From Bradyrhizobium sp. CCGUVB1N3 (GTDB taxonomy: Bacteria; Pseudomonadota; Alphaproteobacteria; Rhizobiales; Xanthobacteraceae): a DNA stretch of 64,000 bases. Every line of letters begins with the position of its first letter. Positions within the stretch are counted from its first letter, which is position 1. Location of the stretch: contig NZ_JANADR010000001.1 of the NCBI RefSeq assembly GCF_024199925.1, positions 310,001-374,000 of the forward strand, given 5' to 3'. The notes under the pieces are model-generated. The model ran no database searches. It saw nothing but the letters and a program-made list of their open reading frames with translations, and was not told the origin of the DNA. The translations under genes and the position numbers were made by a program. Below, piece by piece: positions 1-7,378 of the stretch.

Positions 1-1027
1 GAGGATGGCGTCCCGGAGCGCGGTACGGAATTCCGCTGTGCCGGGCTTTGCGGTCTTCAGCGCCCGCTCGGCGGCGTTGGCAAAGATCAGCCAGGCGTCG
101 AAGGAGTAGGCGGAGAACCCGTCGGTGGTCGGAATGTTGTGGGTCTTCTGGTAGATCGCGCGGAAATCGAGCGCGATCTTCTTGGCAAAGTGCTCGTCCG
201 GAAGCTGCTCGGCCACGATCACGGGGCCGGCGGAGACCTGGATGCCATCGGCGGCCTTGCCGCCCACATTGACGAAGTCCGGATTGACGAGCGCCACAGT
301 GCCGTAGGTATTTCCCTTGAAGCCGCGCTCGGAGAGCGTGAGGAGAGGCAGCGCGCCCTGCGTGCCGGAGCCACCGATCAGCACGGCGTCGGGACGTGCG
401 GCCATGACCTTGAGGATCTGCGCGGTCACCGAGGTATCGGTGCGGGCATAGCGCTCGTTGGTCTGGACCTTGATTTCGTCAAGGGGCTCGGCGGCCTTGG
501 CACCGTTATAGACGAGGTCGCCCCACGCATCGGAGAAGCCGATATAGCCGATGTTCTTCATGCCGTCGCGCTTCATGCGATCTTGCGACGATCTTGACGA
601 GGAGTGAAGCCGGCTGCGGCACCGAGACGACCCATTGCTCCGGCGATTCCGGAAGCTTGCCGATCGGCGAGACCGCGATCATCGGCACCTTCAATTCGCT
701 GGCGACGGCCGCCATGGCGATGGTCGAGGGCGCCGTCGCCGTGCCGATCAGGAGGTCGACCTTCTCTTCTTCGACGAGCTTGCGCGCGTTGCGCGTCGCG
801 GCCGACGGATCGGAGCCGTCGTCGAGCTGGATCAGGCGGACGGTCTCGCCGTTGATCGTCTTCTTGTATTCATAGGCGGCATTGATGCCGCGCCCATAGG
901 GGATGCCGATCGACGAGCCGTTGCCGCTCAGCGAGGTGACAAAGCCGATGGTGATGTCGGCCTGCGCAGCCGGCGCTGCGAAGACGCCGGCGACCAGTGC
1001 GATTAGGCTAAGAGTCTTCTGCCGCAT
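1..1027 (-). pseudogene. Branched-chain-type ABC substrate-binding protein, frameshifted, cut by window start
   Basis: Periplasmic type-1 binding protein (LivK-like) that would deliver a solute to an inner-membrane ABC importer. The ATG at 1027 follows a GGAGGA ribosome site and opens a signal peptide ending ...PAAQA before DITIGFVTSLSG. The reading frame matches the intact paralogue at 6209-7366 closely until about 583. There an extra T on the plus strand (AA instead of A on the coding strand, after codons for KIVA) shifts the frame, and the original frame ends early at 506. The rest of the protein, DRMKRDGMKNIGYIGFSDAW and onward, continues without stops in the next frame down to base 1 (...AEFRTALRDAIL). 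About 30 C-terminal residues lie outside the window. It is transcribed away from the 1647-9031 operon. A sequencing error is possible; otherwise it is a recent pseudogene. Confidence 0.85.
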
Positions 1028-1646
1028 TTGCGTTGTCCTCCATAGATGCTGGGTACGAATGTCTGGAAGCCGGGCAGGGAGCCCGAGCCGCGAACGAACC
1101 GATTGAAGGCATTGCTGCAGCGCCAGACGCGGCGAAAGAAAGTTCGCTCGGCCGGGCGTCAGCGGCCATGGCGAGGCGTGCCGCTCAAATGGCGGGTGGG
1201 TCGGTGGAAGCCGGCGGGCATCTGTCGAAGCGAAGGAAGGCAAATGCCGCAGCCGCGTTGCGCGACCGGCGATGTTGCTGCCGGCCATTCAGGCCTGACG
1301 ATAGTCCACGCGATCGAGTCTCTCAAAATCGGTGCCCTGCAACATCATTGTCATGGCCACCGGCCAGCTGCCGGGGGCGGATTACTTAAAGCCTAAAGTA
1401 TTATCCGTGGCGTCGTCAACACGTGTCACGGCGCTGTCAGAAAAAAATGTTGTTGCATACAATTCCGTCAGAGTGCGCCATTTCCTTGGTCTCTTTGACC
1501 CACGAAATCCTCCTCCTCGTCGCGATCAGGAGGTGCGCTTGGCCGGCTCCGCCGCGCGCATTTGACGCGACAATTAGTTTATGGTTGAAATATCTCCATC
1601 GGCAGCCGGCGGCCGATCCTCCCGTCACCGTTTGAGGAGAAGGGCG
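1028..1646. other. Divergent intergenic region, no gene seen
   Basis: Region of 619 bases between the divergent binding-protein pseudogene and the racemase-fold gene. It should hold promoters for both directions. The stretch from about 1380 to 1580 is more AT-rich than the flanks and contains an ACACGTGT palindrome at 1419-1426. Open frames across it are low-complexity arginine/alanine-rich shadows without plausible ribosome sites. No RNA gene or mobile element was recognised. Confidence 0.5.
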
Positions 1647-2429
1647 ATGCGCATCTTCTGGCAAAGTTTCGTCGATGCGAGCGTGAATGCGCCCTATATG
1701 GCGCTGCTGTCGGAGTATCTCAACAACATCGCCGCGCCCGGTACGACGGTTCATGTCGAGGGCATTTCGCCGCCGGATCGGGAGTTCGGCCGGCTCGCTG
1801 AATTGCGCTGTGCCGTTCAGGCGATCGACAACGGCATTGCAGCCGAGGAGGCCGGGTTCGACGCGTTCGTGATGGGTCACTTCCAGGATCCCGGACTTTA
1901 CGAGCTCCGTTCGACGCTCGCCATTCCCGTGATCGGAACTGGCGAGGCGACGTTGCTTGCGTCCTCGCAACTCGGCCGGCGCCTCGGCCTCGTGACGCTC
2001 GATCCCGTCTTCGAGGTCTGGCACTACGAACAGGCCGAACGTTACGGCCTTGCGGATCGCGTCGTCCACGTGACCGGCCTCGGCTGCAAGCCGGAGGACT
2101 TCGCAAGTGCGTTCGCGGGCGATCAGGTGGCCCATGCCCGGATGATCGCGGATTTTATCGCCTGCGCCCTTCCGCTGGTGGAGCGCGGGGCCGACGTGGT
2201 GATCCCTGCCGGTGTGCTGCCGGGTCTGCTGATTGGGCGGGAGCACGGCATGAAGGTCGGACACGCGCCTGTGGTGAATTGCGCCGCGATGGCGTTGAAG
2301 AGCGCTGAGATGTGGGTACAGCTCAGGCGGCTCAATGGCACCGAGCCGAGCCGAGGGCCGAGCTTCAAGCGTGCCAGCGCACTCGCCCGCGACGATTTCC
2401 GCGCGCTGCTCGCGCGTAACGAGCGTTAG
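1647..2429 (+). CDS. Asp/Glu/hydantoin-racemase-fold protein without the usual cysteines
   Basis: 260 residues from the ATG at 1647, preceded by GAGGAGAAGG; upstream in-frame codons carry no conserved sequence. The overall pattern resembles the Asp/Glu/hydantoin racemase superfamily: MRIFWQSF start, a PVIGTGEA segment near residue 95, and a VVIPAGVLPGLL segment near 190. In true racemases those two segments carry the catalytic cysteines (G-x-C-E-A and a G-C-x-G type loop). Here they read GTGEA and PAGVLPG, so cysteine-based racemisation is unlikely. Members of this fold also include decarboxylases and isomerases. It is the first gene of the operon running to 9031 and is 35 bases from ohr. Cytoplasmic; the substrate is unknown. 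Confidence 0.75.
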   Translation: MRIFWQSFVDASVNAPYMALLSEYLNNIAAPGTTVHVEGISPPDREFGRLAELRCAVQAIDNGIAAEEAGFDAFVMGHFQDPGLYELRSTLAIPVIGTGEATLLASSQLGRRLGLVTLDPVFEVWHYEQAERYGLADRVVHVTGLGCKPEDFASAFAGDQVAHARMIADFIACALPLVERGADVVIPAGVLPGLLIGREHGMKVGHAPVVNCAAMALKSAEMWVQLRRLNGTEPSRGPSFKRASALARDDFRALLARNER

Positions 2430-2464
2430 CGCCGGGGGCACCGACCAGTTCTGGAGAGCAAGAC

Positions 2465-2893
2465 ATGATGAGACCCGAGAAGATCCTTTACGAGACCGAA
2501 GTGACGGCAACCGGAGGCCGCGACGGCAAGGCCGCGAGTGCCGACGGCCTGCTGGCGGTGTCGCTGTCCTTGCCGAAATCGCTGGGCGGACCCGGCGGCG
2601 AGGGGACCAACCCGGAGCAACTCTTTGCGGCCGGTTATGCCGCGTGCTTTCTTGGCGCCGTCAAGCTCGTGGCGCGCACCCGGAAGATCGTGCCGTCGGC
2701 CGAGCCGTCCGTCACTGCGAAGGTTGCCATGGGACCGGTCCCTGTCGGCTACGCGCTCGCGGTTGAACTGAAGGTGAGCCTGCCCGGCGTCGAGAAATCG
2801 GTGGCGGAGGAAATCGTCGCAGGCGCGCACGAGCGGTGCCCTTATTCGAACGCGACTCGCGGCAATATCGATGTGAAGCTGGCGGTGATCTGA
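2465..2893 (+). CDS. ohr: Ohr/OsmC-family peroxiredoxin
   Basis: 142 residues, the usual length of organic hydroperoxide resistance proteins. Ohr reduces organic hydroperoxides with a reactive cysteine pair and is regenerated by lipoylated proteins. The pair is visible: Cys61 in GYAACFLGA and Cys125 in HERCPYSNATRGN, the Ohr-type spacing and context. GGAGAGCAAGAC precedes the start. Ohr is normally next to a MarR-type OhrR gene, but here it sits inside a catabolic operon, 25 bases before the thiolase-fold gene; the nearest MarR gene is at 9146-9652. This suggests protection against peroxides formed during catabolism, or an OsmC-type accessory role. The family assignment is firm; the physiological role is inferred. 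Confidence 0.9.
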   Translation: MMRPEKILYETEVTATGGRDGKAASADGLLAVSLSLPKSLGGPGGEGTNPEQLFAAGYAACFLGAVKLVARTRKIVPSAEPSVTAKVAMGPVPVGYALAVELKVSLPGVEKSVAEEIVAGAHERCPYSNATRGNIDVKLAVI

Positions 2894-2918
2894 GGCGGGT
2901 AAGCAAGGCAGGCAGCCG

Positions 2919-4097
2919 GTGAAAAATTCGCTTCGCACGCCGTACGACGGCATCGTGATGGCGGCTCCCGTCACGATCCCCTATGTGCGCTATTCCATCG
3001 ACAGCGCGCAATGGTGGATCGGCCGGGCGCTGAGCGCGCTCGTTGCGCAGGCCGGCATCAAGGCTTCCGACATCGACGGTCTGTGCGTCTCCAGCTTCAC
3101 CATGGGAACCGACAGCGGGATCGGACTGACGCAGCATTTTGGGTTGTGCGTGAGATGGCTGGACACGATCCCGCTCGGCGGGGCCAGCGCCATCGCAGCG
3201 TTGCGGAAGGCCGCGCGCGCGGTTCAGGCGCACGATGCCGACATCGTGGCTTGCGTGGCCGGCGACACCAACCACGTCGATTCCTTCCGCCTGACGCTCG
3301 AGAATTTCTCGCGCTTCAACCAGGATGCGGTCTATCCCTATGGTGCGGGCGGCGCCAATGCGAGCTTCGCGCTGATTGCGCGCAACTATATGCGGACGTT
3401 TGGCGTCACGCGCGAGGATGTTGGCAGGATCGCGGTCGCCCAGCGCGCCAACGCGCTGCGCAACCCGCATGCGCTGATGAAGGCGCCGCTGACGATCGAG
3501 CAATATCTGGCGGCCCGTCCGATTTCCGATCCCATTCATCTCTTCGATTGCGTAATGCCCTGCGCCGGCGCCGAGGCCTTCCTTGTGATGCGGGACGAGA
3601 CCGCGGCATCGCTCGGATTGCCGGCCGCGCGATTGCTGTCGACGATCGAGCGGCACAACGCTTTCGCCGACGACCAGATGCAGGTGAGGGGCGGTTGGGC
3701 GATGGACGTCGGTGAGCTCTACGCGATGGCCGGCGTGAGGCCTGACGATCTCGATATCGTCCAGACCTATGACGACTATCCGGTCATCACGATGATGCAG
3801 TTCGAGGATCTCGGCTTCTGCAACAAGGGCGAGGGCGCAGAATTCGTGCGCCAGCACGATCTCACGATTGACGGCGACTTCCCGCACAATACCTCGGGCG
3901 GACAGCTGTCGGTCGGACAGGCCGGTGCAGCCGGCGCCTATCTCGGTCTCGTCGAAGGGCTGCGGCAGGTCCTGGGAGCAGCCGGTCCCACACAAGTGAA
4001 GGATGCAAAGCTCGGTTTGACCTCGGGATTCGGTATGATCAACTATGACCGCGGCCTGGCCTCGGGTGCCGCGATCTTTGCAGGGCCTTCGCGATGA
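2919..4097 (+). CDS. Thiolase-fold protein (lipid-transfer/SCP-x type) lacking catalytic residues
   Basis: 392 residues from a GTG at 2919; an internal ATG at 2958 is an alternative start. The fold is thiolase of the SCP-x/lipid-transfer group: GFCNKGEGAEF and NTSGGQLS near the C-terminus, a VAQRANA segment and C-terminal TSGFG. The thiolase nucleophile position (G-A-C-x-G) reads GGASAI, with Ser90. The His motif (GGxxxxGHP) reads GGQLSVGQ, and the second Cys (C-x-G-x-G) reads TSGFG. All three catalytic residues are therefore missing. It overlaps the next gene, a DUF35 protein, by ATGA. Thiolase-like plus DUF35 pairs are known from steroid side-chain retro-aldolases (Ltp2 with ChsH2), so a C-C lyase working on a CoA ester is a reasonable hypothesis. 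Classical thiolysis is unlikely. Confidence 0.8.
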   Translation: MKNSLRTPYDGIVMAAPVTIPYVRYSIDSAQWWIGRALSALVAQAGIKASDIDGLCVSSFTMGTDSGIGLTQHFGLCVRWLDTIPLGGASAIAALRKAARAVQAHDADIVACVAGDTNHVDSFRLTLENFSRFNQDAVYPYGAGGANASFALIARNYMRTFGVTREDVGRIAVAQRANALRNPHALMKAPLTIEQYLAARPISDPIHLFDCVMPCAGAEAFLVMRDETAASLGLPAARLLSTIERHNAFADDQMQVRGGWAMDVGELYAMAGVRPDDLDIVQTYDDYPVITMMQFEDLGFCNKGEGAEFVRQHDLTIDGDFPHNTSGGQLSVGQAGAAGAYLGLVEGLRQVLGAAGPTQVKDAKLGLTSGFGMINYDRGLASGAAIFAGPSR

Positions 4098-5335
4098 TCG
4101 ATCCGATTGAACCGCCTCGGCGCAAGAACCCGCTGCTGCGGACGCGGCTACCTGCATCGCCGCCGCGGCCGCGCAGCAGAACATCGCACGGGTTCACGCG
4201 CGCCGCCGCCGAAGGACGCTTCATGCTCCAGCGCTGCGAGGGCTGCGGCGCCTTCGCGTATCCGGCACGCGAGGCGTGCCCCGCCTGCCTGTCGGCCGGT
4301 CTTGCGTTCGTCGATGCGCCGCGTCGCGGCACCCTCCTGGCTGAGACGACGGCGCGCGTGCCGAGCGACGTCTACTTCCGCGAGCGGGTGCCCTGGCGCA
4401 TTGGGCTCGTCAAGATGGACGTCGGTCCGACGATGGTGGCGCATCTGCATGCCGACTGTAGCGAGGGCGCGCCCGTCCTCATGTCGTTTCAGCTCGACAA
4501 GAGCGGTCAGGCGGTGGCCTTTGCCCGACCCGAGGGGGAGACCCCCAACATGGCAGATGACAGGCAGTGGCGGGAAATGACGGCCGATCCGAAGTTCCGG
4601 CGGGTGCTGGTGACCAACGGCCGCAGCGTGGTCGGCCAGGAGGCCGTTGCGGCGCTGAAGGCTGCGGGCGCAAAGACGGTGTTCGTCGGCGTCGCCGAAC
4701 CGTGGCGGCCGTTTGCCGGCGAGAAGCTGCTGCGCGGGCAGGAGGGGATCGAAGTCGTGACGCTCGATGCGGCCGACGAAAAGTCGGCGACTGATCTCGC
4801 AGCCGACATCGGCGGCAAGGTCGATATCCTCGTCAACACGACGGAATATGTGCGGCCCGGCGGCCTCCTGGACCGCAGGGGCACGAGCATCGCGCGCGAC
4901 GAGATCGACCAGGCCTATCTCGGCTTCATCAATCTCGCGCAGGCCTTCGGGCCCGCGATGCGGATGCGCGGCGCTGATGGCATCAACAACAGCGTCGCCT
5001 GGGCCAACATCCTCTCGGTCTACGCGCTGGCGAACTGGCCCGCTTTCGGCGCCTACTCGGCGTCGCAAGCGGCCTGCCTGTCGCTGTCTCACTGTCTTCG
5101 CGCGGAGCTGAGGCCCGGCGGCATCAAGGTGATGAACCTGTTCACGGGACCCGTTGACACCGAGTGGTTCCAGACCGTGCCACCACCGAAGGTCGCGCCG
5201 CGCGCGGTCGCGCAGGCGATCGTGTCCGGGCTCAGAGGCGGACTCGAGGAGATGTATGTCGGGGACGTCGCGGAGGAAATCCGGCAGCGTCTCGCCGCCA
5301 ATCCGAAAGCGCTCGAGCGCGAGCTCGACAGGTGA
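4094..5335 (+). CDS. DUF35 OB-fold/zinc-ribbon protein fused to a degenerate SDR domain
   Basis: 413 residues. Residues about 35-150 form a DUF35 unit: rubredoxin-like zinc ribbon with Cys48, Cys51, Cys62 and Cys65 (CEGCG and CPAC), then an OB-fold. Residues about 165-410 are a short-chain dehydrogenase/reductase domain (VLVTNGRSVVGQ nucleotide loop, ILVNTTEY, GPVDT). The SDR Y-x-x-x-K motif reads Tyr321-SAS-Gln325, so the catalytic lysine is replaced; the glycine loop is also atypical. The start overlaps the thiolase-fold gene by ATGA, implying coupled translation and a complex. DUF35 partners usually help thiolase-fold enzymes bind acyl-CoA. The SDR half may be structural, may bind nucleotide without redox activity, or may act with another base. 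The fusion is unusual and I know no named family for it. Confidence 0.8.
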   Translation: MIDPIEPPRRKNPLLRTRLPASPPRPRSRTSHGFTRAAAEGRFMLQRCEGCGAFAYPAREACPACLSAGLAFVDAPRRGTLLAETTARVPSDVYFRERVPWRIGLVKMDVGPTMVAHLHADCSEGAPVLMSFQLDKSGQAVAFARPEGETPNMADDRQWREMTADPKFRRVLVTNGRSVVGQEAVAALKAAGAKTVFVGVAEPWRPFAGEKLLRGQEGIEVVTLDAADEKSATDLAADIGGKVDILVNTTEYVRPGGLLDRRGTSIARDEIDQAYLGFINLAQAFGPAMRMRGADGINNSVAWANILSVYALANWPAFGAYSASQAACLSLSHCLRAELRPGGIKVMNLFTGPVDTEWFQTVPPPKVAPRAVAQAIVSGLRGGLEEMYVGDVAEEIRQRLAANPKALERELDR

Positions 5336-5369
5336 AGCTAAGGTTTTAACCAAGCCGGAGGACGTGACA

Positions 5370-6152
5370 ATGCAGAGCAAGAAACTCCTGGAGCTGGCGG
5401 GCGCGATTTCTTCCGGCGCGGTGCGCGTCGTCGATCTGACCTTTACGCTCAGTCCCGATTTTCCGGTCATCGTGTTGCCGCCGGAATTCGGGCAGGCGGC
5501 GCCGGTCCGCATCCAGGAGATTTCGCGCTATGACGGTCGCGGTCCAGCCTGGTACTGGAACAACGTGACGTTCGGCGAACACACCGGCACGCATTTCGAC
5601 GCGCCGATTCACTGGTTCACCGGCAAGGATCTGCCGAACAATGCCGTCGACTCCATGCCGACGAAGGACATGATCGCGCCGGCTTGCGTCATCGACTGCT
5701 CCGCGGAGGCGGCGAAGGATCCGGACTTCTTGCTGACGGTCCCGCTTGTCGAAGCCTGGGAGGCAAAGCACGGACGCATCCCCGAGCGTCACTGGGTTCT
5801 GCTGCGTACCGATTGGTCGAAGAAGGGTTGGCGCGATTACTCCAACCTCAGGGACGACGGCGCGCACACGCCGGGCCCGAACCCGGCCGTCATGAAATGG
5901 TTGGTGGAGGAGCGCGGCATCATCGGCTTCGGCACCGAGACCATCGGCACCGATGCGGGGCAGGCCGGCCATTTCCAGCCACCGTATCCTGCGCATCATT
6001 TCCTGCATGGCGGCGGCCGGTACGGCCTTCAGTGCCTCTGCAACCTCGATCTGCTTCCCGCTACCGGCGCGGTCATCGTGGCTTCGCCCCTGAAGATTCA
6101 GAACGGCTCCGGCAGTCCGCTACGCGTGATCGCGCTGGTGGCGTCGAGCTGA
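5370..6152 (+). CDS. Cyclase-family metal-dependent hydrolase (kynurenine-formamidase-like)
   Basis: 260 residues from the ATG at 5370, 34 bases after the DUF35-SDR gene; longer in-frame translation upstream overlaps that gene and is not conserved in character. The cyclase-family metal motif HTGTHFDAPIHW (H-x-G-T-H-x-D-x-P-x-H) is complete near residue 70. A late PAHHFLHGGG segment supplies further histidines. The family includes kynurenine formamidase, isatin hydrolase and polyketide-cyclase-like hydrolases, all hydrolysing amide, lactam or lactone bonds with Zn or Mn. It is probably cytoplasmic, since no signal peptide is present. In this operon it could open a lactone or amide formed upstream of CoA activation. 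The exact substrate cannot be read from the sequence. Confidence 0.85.
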   Translation: MQSKKLLELAGAISSGAVRVVDLTFTLSPDFPVIVLPPEFGQAAPVRIQEISRYDGRGPAWYWNNVTFGEHTGTHFDAPIHWFTGKDLPNNAVDSMPTKDMIAPACVIDCSAEAAKDPDFLLTVPLVEAWEAKHGRIPERHWVLLRTDWSKKGWRDYSNLRDDGAHTPGPNPAVMKWLVEERGIIGFGTETIGTDAGQAGHFQPPYPAHHFLHGGGRYGLQCLCNLDLLPATGAVIVASPLKIQNGSGSPLRVIALVASS

Positions 6153-6181
6153 CACGGCGGATGGCGCTTGCCGTATAGAAG

Positions 6182-6199
6182 AAACGAAAGAAACGAAAG
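6182..6199 (+). repeat. Short tandem repeat in leader of binding-protein gene
   Basis: Two perfect copies of the 9-mer AAACGAAAG lie directly upstream of the binding-protein start at 6209, between the cyclase gene and its ribosome site. Likely a chance purine-rich leader; no binding protein can be named. Confidence 0.4.
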
Positions 6200-6208
6200 A
6201 CAGGTGCC

Positions 6209-7366
6209 ATGATCTCGATGAAAAATCTGCTGGCTTCAGTTGCGCTGCTCGTCGCCGTTCCGGAGGTCGCGCAGGCAGACATCCTCGTCGGGTTCATCAC
6301 CGGCCTCAGCGGGCCGGTGTCCTCGATCGGGATCCCGAACGCGAAGGGGATTGCGGCGGGCGAGGCCTATGTCGGCGAGATCGGCGGCGAGAAGCTTCGC
6401 GTCATTTCGCTCGACGACGGCTCCGATCCGACGGCGTCTGCGCGCAACGCGCGCAAGCTCGTCGAGCAGGAGAAGGTCGATATTCTGATCGGCACGTCAG
6501 GCGCGCCGCAGACGCTGGCGATGGCAACCGCCGCTATCGAAATGAAGATTCCGATGATCGCGGTATCTCCGATCGCGCCGGTGCCGCCCGGCGATGGCGG
6601 TCCCTGGGTCGTGCAGACGCCGCAACCGACGCCGCTCCTCGTCCAGGGCATCGTCGATCATATGAAGGCGCGAGGGCTGAAGACCGTCGCATTCATCGGT
6701 TTCTCCGACGCCTTTGGCGACCTGATGTACGATTCGCTCGCGCAGAGCGCCAAGGCGGCCGACATCAAGATCATCGCCAATGAGCGATACGCCCGGTCGG
6801 ATTCCTCGGTGACGGCCCAGGTGCTGCGCGCGCTCGCGGCGCGGCCGGACGCCATTATGCTCGGGGGTACGGGAACGCCGGGGGCGCTACCGGTGATCGC
6901 TCTGTCCGAGCGCGGATATAAGGGACCACTGTATGGCAATCACGGCCTCATCAGTGCCGATTTCCTGCGCCTCGCCGGCAAGACTGCCAACGGCATCATC
7001 TGCCCGACCGGGCCGGTGACCGCGGCGGAGCAGCTTTCGGCCGACAATCCGATCCAGAAGGTTGCGCTGGCTTTCCGCGCGGCCTTCGAGAAGGCGAATG
7101 GCGAGGCGCCAACCGACTCGTTCTCTTCCTATTCCTTCGACGGCTGGCTGATATTCACAGATGCGGCCAAGCGCGCGATGGCGACTGGCGCCAAGCCGGG
7201 CTCGCTGGAATTCCGCACTGCGCTTCGCCAGGCGCTGTTCACCACTAAGGAGGTTGTCGGAACGCAGGGCGTCTACTCCTACACACCAGCGGATCGGCAC
7301 GGCGTCGATGACCGCTCGCGAATCCTGGTTCAAATCGAGGACGGAAAATACAAGCTACTGCCCTGA
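6209..7366 (+). CDS. Branched-chain-type ABC substrate-binding protein
   Basis: 385 residues with a signal peptide (MISMKNLLASVALLVAV...AQA) cleaved before DILVGFITGLSGP. It is a type-1 periplasmic binding protein of the LivK/HAAT group, with the usual S-x-I-G-I-P-x-A-K-G ligand region and the LDDGSDP and NARKLVEQEKVD segments. It captures a solute in the periplasm for an ABC importer. No permease or ATPase gene accompanies it here, so those partners must lie beyond base 1 or elsewhere. The protein is a close paralogue of the frameshifted gene at 1-1027 and may replace it. It sits 56 bases after the cyclase gene and 12 bases before the CoA ligase, so the ligand is likely the acid activated by that ligase or its precursor. 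Confidence 0.9.
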   Translation: MISMKNLLASVALLVAVPEVAQADILVGFITGLSGPVSSIGIPNAKGIAAGEAYVGEIGGEKLRVISLDDGSDPTASARNARKLVEQEKVDILIGTSGAPQTLAMATAAIEMKIPMIAVSPIAPVPPGDGGPWVVQTPQPTPLLVQGIVDHMKARGLKTVAFIGFSDAFGDLMYDSLAQSAKAADIKIIANERYARSDSSVTAQVLRALAARPDAIMLGGTGTPGALPVIALSERGYKGPLYGNHGLISADFLRLAGKTANGIICPTGPVTAAEQLSADNPIQKVALAFRAAFEKANGEAPTDSFSSYSFDGWLIFTDAAKRAMATGAKPGSLEFRTALRQALFTTKEVVGTQGVYSYTPADRHGVDDRSRILVQIEDGKYKLLP

Positions 7367-7378
7367 TCGGGCGCGATC

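Noticed and set aside
2712..4184. Minus-strand open frame of 490 codons across the thiolase-fold gene
   Set aside because: No ribosome site and no recognisable family; the plus strand has clear SCP-x thiolase motifs.
4148..5512. Minus-strand open frame of 454 codons over the DUF35-SDR gene
   Set aside because: Shadow of codon bias; the opposite strand carries the zinc ribbon and SDR motifs.
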